DNA of 64,000 nt from Trochalopteron elliotii (taxonomy: Eukaryota; Chordata; Aves; Passeriformes; Leiothrichidae). Location of the stretch: contig JANPWX010000038.1 of assembly GCA_024734555.1 (NCBI GenBank), positions 915,102 through 979,101 on the forward strand, given 5' to 3'. Both the position numbers and the translations under genes were made by a program. Under the pieces are notes generated by a model, which did no database searches, was not told the DNA's origin, and worked only from the letters and a program-made list of their open reading frames with translations. This document shows, in pieces, positions 48,672 through 61,200 of this stretch (its first letter is position 1; every line of letters starts with the position of its first letter).

Positions 48672-51600
48672 ATTACATACTGCAATTGTTGACATTGGAG
48701 CTTAAAGAAATAAACAAAGTATGTTACACTGCATGTATACATGCACATTTAAAGGAACATACACACAATGAGCAATTTGGGGTACTATTAAAGTATAAAA
48801 CAGAAATATTGTAATAACAAGCCAAAGCTTTTCCTCCTCTAATTCAAAACTGCATGTGAAAATGATTATTTGCTATGCAGGCACTGAATTACCTGCTTCT
48901 ATCTTCTCAAAGCATTTCTTAAATCTGAAAGTATTGCTCTCTGTATAGGTCTAGCATTGTATAGCAACTGCACTGAAGCATCTTCAAAAACTTCAGCTAT
49001 TTACCTACAATGGTGCAGAGCACATATGCCAGACATAACCACTGGCTGCATGAACAAAAGATTTATTTCAACGTGTGTGCACATACTTAGAGCCTGAAGG
49101 TTTGGAAACTGTAAGCTGCTACCCTGTAATTTCCATATTTTAAAAATAAATAGCAGAATGCAGTTTTAAGTGATACATACCTACATACAGACAACACATC
49201 ATTTTTGTGACAGTATTCCCAAAAGCTGTTTCAACTGTTTCCCACTTTGGTTTAATGTTCAGATGTTCAGATAGATCATTTGACCTGTTTGACATTTTCA
49301 CATCTTCCCACTCAATTCCTCATTTGCCTCTCATTTTTAGGTAAAAGAAAGGAGAAAGACTTTTTCAATCCTTCTAAGAGTAACAATAGGCCTTTATGAA
49401 TTTTGCTGAAGCTTCAGGGTATTTGCAGAATGCTGGAAGAGAGAAAGCTTGGGAAGCAGTTTGTATAGCTTTGACAGTCCACACCAGCAGGAAGGGAGTG
49501 CAGCAACATCCAGCTCACTCAGCCCTGGATTTGGGGGTCCAGACTTTTCCAGCATTTTCTGTCGGTTTTGACTGTAAGTCTGTAAATGTGCTCCCCTCTC
49601 TCCACACAGCTCCTCCTAACAGCAATTGCTTTTTATGCAAAAATCTTTTCTGGTTTCAAGATCCTTTACATACATTAAAAAAGACAGTTACAGACACTGT
49701 TACACTCTTGATTATGTAATGAAAGGCATTAAATGATTTTGCTGGCATTAACCTTTATCTTTCATATATTTTATTGTGCAATTTATCCCTAGATAGTTTG
49801 CAATTCTCCTCAGCTGTGTTTACAGAATGCATTATTTATTGTCTGAATTTGCTCCAAGAGAAAGGTTTAGTACAAAACTTCTTGCAAACACTATTTAAAT
49901 CACTAACAACTCTAGAAAGGGTAATACAAAGAAAAACCATAATAATTTCTTGATTAAATCCTTAAGTAACCAAACTAGTTACTGAGCATTTTAAATTGCT
50001 TTGCCATTATAAATTACTCTGTAGAAAAGGAATTATTACCAGATCTTCCTTGCTGCACAGGGTTCCAACCACAAGAACCACATTAATTTGAAGCTTGGCA
50101 GAGGGTGCAACAAGGCTCCAGGGAGCAGCTTCCCACAGGATTTAGGAAAATGGTACAGGTGCCCAAGACTTTGATGGCTCCTTCTTTTCCAGTGTGAAAA
50201 CAGCAGCTGAGGCCCTTGTCATCTAGGGCCCAGGCCACCCTATGAGCCAAAAAGCCATTTGAGCACAGGGCTTGGCAAGGTGCAATTGGCTTCTCACTTT
50301 GATTTACGGTTATCCAAGCAGAACTTCTACGTGGGCAGCCCACAAACCCCCTGTTCCCTTGCATGTTTTTCTGAGGAGAGAGGAGCAGAGAGGTTGCAGG
50401 GCAGACAACAGGAACACCTTTAAGGGCTGCACACACACCTAGACCTGGCTCCAGCACTCTCTGCATCTACAGGTCCAGCCACCTATTATTAGGAAAGGGA
50501 CCAGAGACTGCTTTCAAAGATGTCTTTGGAGACTGAGGATTAGTATTTGAAAATGTATGCATTTTTAATGCATGAGAAAACCTCTGGGGTTCTGACTGTC
50601 TCTTATGTGATAAAATGAGACCTTGGGATTTTGTTTGTGGTTAATGTAGTAACAGAAATAAAACAGAACAAAACAGCAGCCCAACAATAGGGGACAATGC
50701 CAAATAAACTATATTTGGAATGTCCAGACACAACAAAACCAACACGTTATTTTAAGAATGAGCAGTTATGAAATTTGTCTTGAAAAAATGCAATCCAATT
50801 TACCTACTCTGGTAGCAGAGTAATCTATGCTAGCATTAAGATTAAGATGTAGGGCTGGACAGAAATTAAACTTAGAATGCACTACTGGGTAAAACAAAGA
50901 TAGACCCTCTTCCCACTCCTGTGTCTTCCTCCATCCTCCCAAAAAAGTAATCACAAGGAGTGAAAAAGGCAAGGATTTAAGGACTTGTGAATCTGTTCCC
51001 CAGTGCTTGCAACAGCAGAGTTCCTAAGGTTTCCTCTGCATCCCTGAGGGCTAAAATGAATTAAAAAAATTAATGAAAACAAGTCCTCAGCTGAAGCCCC
51101 AGCTCCTAGGTATCCTAGAAATGACTTCAGCAGCATGAAAAATGTTTTCAGAAAGAGATACAGTGGTGCACTAGATTAAAAAAAAAAAATCAATTATCTA
51201 TCTTTACAAGAGTTCCTTTATTCCTCACACACACACATGCACACACACATCCGGATGAGGCAATGACATCCCAGAACAGGAAGTTTCACCAAAGATGCCA
51301 GGAGAGAGGGGGAAGGTGGAAAGCAAAACAAATGAAACTTTTAAAGAAAAACTTCTATGAATTCAACATGTGTAGCTTGATAAGATAAAAACCAAATATG
51401 GTAGGTCACATGGAGACAAAATACAAGGGCTACAACCAACCTAAGTGCAAAAATGTGAAGATGAGAACAACTTAGGACAGTGAAAAAGATAATGGAAGCT
51501 ACTGGAAAAAAAAAGGCAAAACATGGAGAAAGACTCCTCATGAAAACTGGCTGTAACCTACAGACACTCAAGGAATGATGACCATTTAGAGTATGAAATT

Positions 51601-54291
51601 TACAGCACAATGGCTTCCATGTGCTGAAAACCCCAAAAGCTCAAGCACATCTTGGAAACACAAACTTCCTGCACTCTGACAGCACCGGGCACAACGCAGG
51701 ATCGGTTTTTCCAACCGGGCTGAGTTCATACTGCTCTGACAGCAGCAGCAGGGTGCTTTATGAGGAGAGGGTGACAGGCTGAATGCCAGCAGCATGGCAG
51801 AGCATCCCTAATGCCGGGCCATCAGCTGCCTCCGCACTGTATAGTATTCAGCAATATTGCTTCACTTCCCGTCTCCCAAGCTACCGGCTCTGGAAGCCGG
51901 CGATTCCAAGCAGCGAGTATCAGCTAATTGTTGCTGCCTGCAACGTTCAGGATGTTTTATGGGTCAGTTTGTCACATGCACATAATAAATGCTTTTAACA
52001 GAGCTGCTCGCATCGGGCGGGGAGGGGATTTCTGCACAACTGTGTAAGCATCGATTGTGTGGCCAGAATTAACCCCCTGCAGATCTTTACCCAGGAAAAG
52101 TTATGTCAATGGAAGAAGAGAGCTTATGTTATCCTCTCCCCAAGGCATGTTTAATTCTCATTTTCAGTGATTTCTTTAATGGGAAAAAAACTGTTCCACA
52201 AAACTGCTCTGCTGTTTAATTTTTGGTAGATTTAAGTATCAGAGGAAAATAATGGTGTGATATAGCAAAAGTTTCCAGGGCTGATGTAATATCTAGGATT
52301 ATGACACCATGATTAAGCTGGATATTCTCTCTCATGTGCAGCTAGCCCCATGCAAATCTCACTGTCTTCCAACCTGCTAAGAATTATTCATTTTCAGTGG
52401 GAAAAAAAGTCAGAAAAATATTGGCATAAATCCAAAAACAGTAATACAAGAGATTTATTAGCATACAGTGTCTAACTACCTCACCCCAAAATACTTCATG
52501 TAGAGATCCAAGGTACCAAGCAATTTTTTACATCTCTCACTGCTCTGCTTCACTGCTGCACCCATCCATCCGTGCACACTACAGGAAGATCAACTCTCGA
52601 GTTTAAGTCCACAGCAAGCATCTCTAACTTATCTATTTCCAAGTTCCCTCTCCAGGGCTTGCTTGAGACTACTCTGCACACCCCTTCCTCCGAGTAGGGG
52701 CACCACAAACAAAAAAAACAAACACAAAAAAACCCCACACAAGCCAACCCTTTGCTTAGCTTACAGGGACAAATTCCCTGCTGCCATGGTTACCACTCCA
52801 ACTTCTCCTATGGAACTACAAATTAAAAAAAAAAAAATTAAAAAAAAAATTCCCTGAGAACAGACGGCTATATGTTAGTTCTCCCTCCCCTCACTCATCA
52901 TTGTTAGCCACTAAATCAGCTACATCTGGCATATTTAATTTGGACTAAATAAAATGTCACTAATTAAAAAGATGCCGAACAAGCAATCCATGACATTATA
53001 GAAACAGTTTGGTATTCAGCCTATTATGAATTGAAAGGAATCAACCAGTTTTTACCAAAAGCTGAGAAACAAAGGCAACTAAATGGTCCTCTATACAGTC
53101 CTACTCACAACAATGTCCTTCAGCTCTCCCCTATCATCTACATGTACTGAGATTTCCAGGCATTAATTCCTCGAGCAGCAGTGGCTCAAAAGTGGAGTAG
53201 TTAGCTCATTATAGGTTGTATTATATGGATTGAAGTCTGCAGCATTTATTCCAACTTTTAAAAAGAAGGTTACTTTGCTAAAGTGACAGTAAGAAAGACA
53301 TTCAGCAGGCATACACACACATTGCTTTAAAGGACCTGTGGCCACATAAAGATGAACAGTAACAGCCTCTCCTCTCTTATGTTCTCCCCAGTTCTCAGCA
53401 GCCTGATTTGAAGTATCACAAACTGCTCCATCCTTCCTCTCTTGCAGCTCCTCTCTTCAGCCTCTTCCTGAAGATTAACATGTCAGCTCTCTGCATCTCC
53501 TGCTGCAGGTCACAGTGCAGAGATTTGAGTGCTGCTTTGTACCAACACCTATTCCAGAGCAGCTCCTCTTACCCTGACATCAATACACCCTCCCCACACA
53601 GTCCTTCCCATCATACTACACAAGTCTTTCTGCTTTGCAGGTACATCATTATCAGTATTCCATTGCTGCTTATCAAACAGATTTCAGTGCAAAGCTGCAC
53701 TGAATCACATAAACCTCTTTTCACAGCCCTTAAATGTTTCCCATCATCTTTTTTGCCAACTGGTAATCTTTCATTCTATCCCTTGTGACTAGTTGAATAA
53801 GCATTTGAGTGATGTTATTTTTAGTGTCTCTAAGGCTGAGGATTTCCCAAGAGAACAGATCATCTTCTACGTGCTCTGGTCCAGGTTCTCATAATTTATA
53901 AATCAGATGACTGGCTCCTCTATTTTTACTGATATCTGACATAGAACACACACTTAGGTGTACTTTGATTGCCATTGTTCAATTTCAGTACTGTTCATAA
54001 TCAAATAAGATCCAAACATTCAACATAGAAATCCCTTCACTAAAGTAAATTTTAATAGAATTCTTACAAGATATTCAAGCGGATTATGTTGGTAATGCTG
54101 GTGGCAAGACAGGCAAGCAAAAATATTACTCTTAGAAACTCAATAGTTACAAATGAATTAACAAGGAGATTTACCCTCATAACTCCAAACGTTATTATTA
54201 AGGACATGAGACAGAGATTATATGTTTAAAGACCCACACACCTTTACCCGTTTTTTGGATTGAGGTTTTTTTCATTATAAAAGTTTAAGAA
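48672..54291. other. upstream or 5'-intronic GRB10 DNA, no exon recognised
   Basis: Single-copy DNA between the solo LTR and the long CR1. It contains a short CA-rich run at about 51229-51248, A-rich runs at about 51179 and 52825-52850, and the CpG-enriched patch at 51640-52060. Confidence 0.55.
51640..52060. promoter_or_regulatory. CpG-enriched single-copy patch, possible enhancer or distal promoter
   Basis: About 15 CpGs occur in roughly 400 bp (for example ACCGGCTCTGGAAGCCGGCG, GCTCGCATCGGGCGGGG), whereas flanking kilobases have almost none. There is no repeat similarity and no convincing exon. It is about 9 kb upstream of the internal CpG island. Confidence 0.35.
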
Positions 54292-55088
54292 CAATCACAG
54301 GCTCATACAGGGTTGAGGGATGGAAAGGATCTGTGGAGGTTATCTGATCCACCCTGTAACTCAAGCAGGGTCACCTAGAGCCCTTTCTCTGGGACAGCGT
54401 CCAGGTGCCTTGGAGAATCTCCAAGGACAGTGATTCACAACCTCTGTGGGCTGTGACTGAGAGCAGTCAGTCACCCTCACAGTTAAAAGTGTTGCCTCAC
54501 ATGCAGAGGAAACATCCTGTGTTTCCATTTCTGCCCATTACCTCTGGTCCTACCCCTGGGCAGCACTGGAAAACCCCTGGGTCTGTCCTCTGTGCACCCT
54601 CCTTCAAGGTAATTATATACATTCATAAGATGCTCCCGAGCTTTCTCTTCTCCAGGCTAAAAGCCCCAGCTCTCTCTGCCTTTCCTCACAGCACAGATGC
54701 TCCTGTCCCCATATCATCTCTCCAGGCCTTTGCTGGACGTTCTCCAGTATGTCCATGTCTCTCTTGTGCTGGGGAGCCCAGAACTGGACCCAGTACTCCA
54801 CATGCAGCCTCACCAGTGCTGAATAAACCTCCCTTAACCCACTGGCAATGCTTTGCCTGTGGCAGCCCAGGATATCATCAGCCTTCTTGGCAGCAAGGGC
54901 ATATTGCTGGTTCACATTCAACTTGGAGTCCAGCAGGGCCCCCAGGTCTTTTTCTGCCAAGCTGTTTTCCAGCTGGGTGACTCCCAGCATGTACTGGTGC
55001 CTGAGGTTGTTCCTCCAAAGGTGCAGGACTTTACACTTACCCTGGTTAAACCCCGTGAGCTTTTTTGCAGCCCATTTCTCTTGCCTCT
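54292..55088 (-). mobile_element. CR1 LINE fragment, longest in the window (about 0.8 kb)
   Basis: The minus strand holds an open frame of about 125 codons with CR1 reverse-transcriptase C-terminal motifs (LENSLAEKDLGALLDSKLN, AAKKADDILGCHRQ, SALVRLHVEYWVQFWAPQ, RQRELGLLAWRRE), followed by a CR1 3' UTR. The frame is open up to the point where the tail begins to decay. The element is truncated at its 5' side near 55088. Confidence 0.93.
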
Positions 55089-55466
55089 AAGCTCTTATAC
55101 AGATAGTGAAAAGTTACATAACTACAACATTAACTAAAAGCATAAAAAAGATCTAGTTTGATCATGGATCAGGAACCCTAAATGTGTCTTTTTGTAGGAT
55201 TCTTCATCACTATTTTCCCAAGCCAAAGTGGTTCCAAATTCCCTTTAAGTTAGTGTTAGGGTCTGTTTGTCAAAGGCTGACGAACTGAACAGTGTAGGTA
55301 TAAATATGATAAAAAAATGCTTCCTCATATAGAACTAGATAACATAATGCCAGAGATCTGATGCCAAAGCCTGCATGAAAGAAAATGCTACTTTTTCATT
55401 CAGCATCTGCTTCAGATTATTTTACATGGAAGTCACTGCTGCTCTGAAGCTGTCAAGGCACAGTCA

Positions 55467-55508
55467 GCTTCCAATTAAGCTATCTTATCTTTGTAGTTAA
55501 TTGGAAGC
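55467..55508. promoter_or_regulatory. 12-bp inverted repeat with homeobox and GATA motifs
   Basis: GCTTCCAATTAA (55467-55478) and TTAATTGGAAGC (55497-55508) are perfect inverted copies. Each contains a CAATTA/TAATTG homeodomain core. The 18-nt loop carries tandem TATCTTATCT, which is GATA-type on the minus strand. The arrangement is suggestive of an enhancer module, but this is inference from motifs only. Confidence 0.4.
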
Positions 55509-58164
55509 AAAGCTTTCTCCTCCCTATAGGCATCCCCCTACAAGCAGGTAATCTGAGATCATTTCCAAACATATTCATTCTGTGCTGTCCACCCAATTAA
55601 GTATCTTATACAAATGCAATCAAAGAGCCTTCTCTCTAATTGAAAAGTTTAATGGGATCCTCATGAAAATTGTTGCATAAACATTTAAAATAATTACCTG
55701 TATTAAAAAGACAATTATATTCAAATAGCTCACATGCCTAGTTTCTTTGTTTAGTGTAGGCAAAAGGGTATGAAAAAAATCCCAAGAGGAAAAGAGCAAA
55801 CATTGGGTGAATCTTTTAAGACAAGAGACACTCTAGAAACCAATTCTGCATGATATTAAGTGGGAAATCTTTTAACAGTAGCCTTTCTACTGTAGCTAAT
55901 CATAGAGAAACCAACCATTTCCAAGACTCTGAAAGGCAATGACAAGGAAGCTGACTCTCTATTTTTATGTGCTTTAGATAACACATAAAAGTCATGACCT
56001 ACAAGCATGCTTCCTTCTGTCCCTTTCTCCCCTCCCTAAATTATTGTCAGGAGTTAAAGAAAGCCACTATGCAAAGACACCAGTAACTTTATCCCTGTCC
56101 TGGCACGAATGGTAATTTTTTTTCTCAAAGGATTTTGATGGCTCTGTATTTATATCATGGATCTTCTTTAGGATTATGCTGAGAAAAATCTGGGTCATTG
56201 AAACCTTCTTGAGCTGAACCACAGAGAAAATGAAAGAGAATATAAAGGCACCAGTGTCAGGTTTACTAAAGGAAAATGCCTTTTCCCAAGCTCGTTTTTC
56301 CCCCCAGACTGACTGGCAGAAGGTAGATCAACCTTTGGACATCCTTCTTATTCTGAAGTTTCTATTTCCATGAGTGCATAATTCCATTCCCTTTCAAAAT
56401 AAAACACTTTTTAAAATGCTGTGCTCTTGGTTCACAGACCCAGCTATACAAGTTTAAGAAAGCTAGCCTCAAAAGGCAAAATTTAGACCAACATATAATG
56501 GAAGACATGTAAACATCTCAGGATCTTAGGATCCTGGGCAACATAATAATGAAATAGTCCCTTCTAGACAAAACTTGAATAAAATATATTTCAACGTAAA
56601 CAGTGTTTTTCCCTTCCCTTCCTTCCCCAGACAGTAGCTTGGGTTTGATATGAATCTGAATACTAAGATTTTCTTCCCTTAGTCTCTATGCTTATTACTT
56701 CTTGTAGTTATGTAACCTACTAACATACATTTAAATATCATTCTATACCTTTCAAATTTCAATATCTAATTCTTTCATTCAATTACCATATAGAATTTCA
56801 TAGGTTAAATACATAGTTGTACATGAGAAAATTAATTTATTTTGAAGTGTCCATTAAAAACATATTGTATTTATAACTGGAAATAATAATATTAACTATT
56901 AATTATTTCTTAATTTCTAACTGTCAAACCAAATCTGCTGACTTCAGCAAATCTCAGTACTTATCACTTTCAATTCATTTATGTAGAGACAATTCTACAC
57001 ATATGAAAAACTTTATTGCCTTTTCAAGCTTCAGAAGGTTGGTGGCTTTGGGTGGTGGCAGAGCATAAAGTTTCTTACTTGAGATACAACTATCTTGCCT
57101 TTTATACAGCATAGAAAAGTGTCACAAGACTTGCTTCTTCCACAACTCCCCCATCTTCCTGCACAAGATTACACTTGGCAAAAGTAGTTGTTTTTTTCTA
57201 CCTGCAGAATATTAACAAAAAATACTCAGTACTGAAACTATTCTTGGTTCAACTGCTGCTTATACACTCATCAACATAACTGATACTAATCAGCCCTAAA
57301 GTGTAACTTGTAATAAATAAGTGGTTTTGTGGGTTTGTTTCCAGAGTTCTATAGGTTCTTCTTTCAGTGAACCCAGCTGAACAGAAAACAACCCAAGTTT
57401 GCTTGGCTCACATCAACCAAGGCTTTGCCAACCTGTGCACCCTATGAATTTCACTTTTTAAAGCATAACAAAATAGCTAGTGCATGAATTTCTCTCAGCT
57501 ATACCATGAAAATCCTGTTTAAAGAAGAAGTGAAAAGCTACATCCTCTTGGAGTGTGATATAACACACTTCCCCTTCCACAGACAGTCCCTTGTTAAGCC
57601 AAATGTCTTAATCTTCTCTACAGACACCATTATTTTCCATATGTACAGACTGGATGAGATAAATTACCAGATAGTCTTATTCTGGGGTTCAACATGGAAA
57701 GCACTTTGAGATGACAAATCCATTTTTTTTAGTTAGCTAAAACATCAGAAAGAGATCTTAATGACTTTGACTGTCCATTACAAAGATAATCAGTTGGAGA
57801 AATTAAAACTTCCTTCTTCACAAACCAACTCAAGCTTCTTGCATTTGGTTTTCTACACAAAACAAGATCTAAGAGTAGCTTTCCCTAGTACAAAAAGAGA
57901 AAGCAAATCAGAGGTAAGTTACTTGCTGAAATTGCAGTCCAGTTCCTCAACCCTCTCCCTTAGAAACTCTTGGTATTGCTCTCCCCTCAATGGGCTTACT
58001 GGCTCTTGAAGAACAGAGATTTCCCCAGCCCAGATTCCCATTTGTTACTAAATTTTCTTTTTTCTCATAAATTGGCATTACTATTGTGTATCAAGTACCA
58101 ATGGCTAAAACTATCTGTCCATGAAAGTCTGTATTGCCTCCCTAAATCTTGTCTACACTCCTCT

Positions 58165-58213
58165 ATTGAAAAGGAGGAGTTACCTTGAGGAGTTACCTTA
58201 TTGAAAAGGAGGA
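58165..58213. repeat. nested short tandem duplication
   Basis: GAGGAGTTACCTT occurs twice in direct succession (58174-58186, 58187-58199). The flanking ATTGAAAAGGAGGA recurs 35 bp apart (58165 and 58200). This looks like local replication slippage. Confidence 0.85.
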
Positions 58214-61200
58214 AATACCTCAAATGCAGTCTGAACACTGCACACGGATGTGAAACTGCTAAACAGATGTGGAAGAGTACTGACTTGAATTTGCCCAACA
58301 AGACTGTGATACGAAACTCATCGTTTTTCACAAGCCCTTAACAAATGATAGAAAAAGAAATCAGCCCTGGAGCTGCCAGCATCTCTCCAGATAAACTCTG
58401 CTGTTTCTTCCAGGAGTAACTGAGGACATTGGCCATTCAGGCACATGGCCAACAAAAATTTCCCACTTTTGAAACAAGGCCCAATTTGGTTCTAATAAAA
58501 CAACTTGGTAACTTAGGGGAAGGAAAGGATCTTCATGATCACAGATCATTACCTGGTTTGCATTCCACCTGAACCACACAGAGGTGGCAGTCATTTCAGC
58601 TGTCACCAGCCACCTCAGTCAGAGCACATCCTGTCTTTACTAGTCATTCAGGTTCCCACTGTGGTCAACAGAAAGAGGAAGAGGCACTTGTGCAACTTAC
58701 CATCTTTTATAGCTTTGCCACCCTAAGACAGCATGGAAGCACTTGAAAGGTACTTCCATAGGTCATTAACCAGAGACAAGCAACCCAAATATAAGGTGAG
58801 GAGGAACAGAGCACACACCAAGGTCCCTTGGTCAGACCATAAGGCTCATCAAGCAAAATATGGAATGCAACAGCTACCCAAAATAGCACTTGTTGCTGTT
58901 TTTGACAGGAAGCAAGCTTCTACCTGAAGAGGTCTGTGAACAGAAGGACAGTAAAAGGCTGGAACTACCATGTCTGCATCTGACAGCAGGAATCTGGCAA
59001 CCTAAGGGGGATTAAACCCAAAACTCTGACAGAGCTTTTATGAGACTTATGCACTGAGTTTGAGCCAACTGCTAATTCAACCACTCATGATACAAAGTCG
59101 GACACAAAAATGTGAAGATTGCCTTCACCAAGAAATCCCACTACCATCTTTTGAAGTTAAAGTTTTTTATCTCCACTTCTTACAAGCTGAGATTCAAAAA
59201 AGGGCTCCCTGTAGGTGGGCAAAATAACTATGCTGGATATATTCATTAGTCTATATGCCACTTTCCAGCAGCAAAAAAATGCCACTGTAGAGCAAATAAT
59301 ATGAAAAGCATGGCCATTCCTACTACTTGTCTGTCTTAGGTAAAGACCTCCAAGTTTGTCTTACATTAATGCACACATTTTATAATTCAATATGCAATCA
59401 ATAATCAAAACAGGTATTTAATTCCAGATACTGGTAATTCAGCTGCAGCATACAAACCTAATTTGCAATCATGTTATGCAAAGTCAAATATGTCATTCAA
59501 AAATACTTCATTATGGTTCTAGTGCAAAAGCAGAATTGCCCAGCATAAAGAAATACCCCTCAACAACCATTCAAAAGATCTGTTAAGTCCCTGTAGGAAA
59601 ATTAGCCTTGCAAGATTTTTGCACCAACAAAATAAGATTTGTACAAAAAATTATGGAAGAAGTCCTTCCATATCAGGGTCAGAGTTCTGCATTGACCACA
59701 AGTCTAAGCCAAGCAATCTGAGCTACTATCCAGTCAGACTTCTCTTCAAATATTTCTAATGTATTTCTTGAACTCAGTGAGATCTTACTGGTTTGAAATT
59801 TTATACAAATATTGTGACATAGTTTAAGAGGAAAAAGAATTACTTTCTCCTTCCCTACATTAATGTATTTTAAAATAAGGAAGTGAAGATAATCAACTAA
59901 TTTCCCCACAATCCATCAGTCCTCATACCTAGATATTGCCACTAAGTTGCACCTAATTGTGTTCAGAAAAGACACAGATGTAGCAAAGATGAACTGAATT
60001 ATGCAGAAAGCAGAGACTGGGGCAAACTCAAAGAATAAAGTCATTATCAATCATGTTTGACACTGTACACTTTTTAATATTATTTTTGCTGGAATTTTAC
60101 TAGGGTTTCCCCTTTCTTCATGGTTAGTATTTGAATGCAGGGCTATTAGCAACTCCAGGCCTCTGGCATAGGGATAAAACAAACGTTTTGCATGCACATC
60201 ATCCTTGAGCACTTTGATAGACAAGTTAAACATCACAGCATTTACAGCTGCATGCTGGAGAAAGCTTGGGAAAGAGACAAAGTGGAGAAACTGATGTGAG
60301 CATGTTTACAGTGCTGTAAAATTTATTTCACCATCTTCAGAGCTACTACATTATATATTTATTTAAGGGATAAAAGTAACATATAGAAAGCTACCTATGA
60401 AGTCCATTCAGCTCTTTCATTTTAATGATTATATGCCATCATAGCAGTCTTTCACCTCAGAGCCATTCAGACATCAATGGATGAACTGCTGGAGACACCC
60501 AAAGCCAGCATCTGCTGCACAGGCAATTTCTCTACTCACTGCAAGACTCCATCATGCTCTGTCTCAATTCTTGCAGGATTTTTTGCTACAACTGAAATCC
60601 TAAAAGGTTTCTCTGTGACCTCTGAAGATTGTCCAAATACTATTCCATGGACACAGAGGGCAAGACACAATAAAACCTTACAGACACAGCAGCTAGTGCA
60701 ACCTTGGGCAGAGCACAAAGTTAATTTCTTGTTAGCCAGATTGGCTTGAAGTCCCTCTGTATTACTTGGAGTGTTGCAATTAAGTACTGCTCTAAGCTAT
60801 GCTTAATTAGGCTGTAAGCAAATGCTCATATGTAACTTGCATGCAGTGTAAGGCAGAACTGAATGTTCACTGGGAGCAAAGGGAAATTTCACTGAAGGTA
60901 CATTTGCACAAATATAGCTGGCAGTCTCCTGATTTTCCCCTCCTTATTAATATCCTAGAAAATACTAAAATATGTGTTGCATTGTACAAATGGTTAGAAA
61001 TTGGGAGTCTTTATCCCTGGGACTGAATGTGGTGCTCTCATGGCCCCACAGCTGACAAGCACTTCACTTCCCATGGAATGACAGGCTCTCTCTGCAGAAG
61101 ATGAAAGACTCAGGATTTAGATTATGAATGCTACAAGAACAACCAAAACCCCCAACAGATTAGGATGCAAATCATGGTGGGTAAGTATCCTCAAAGAAAA

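Noticed and set aside
54405..54980. 191-codon plus-strand open frame
   Set aside because: It is the antisense of the CR1 fragment at 54292-55088.
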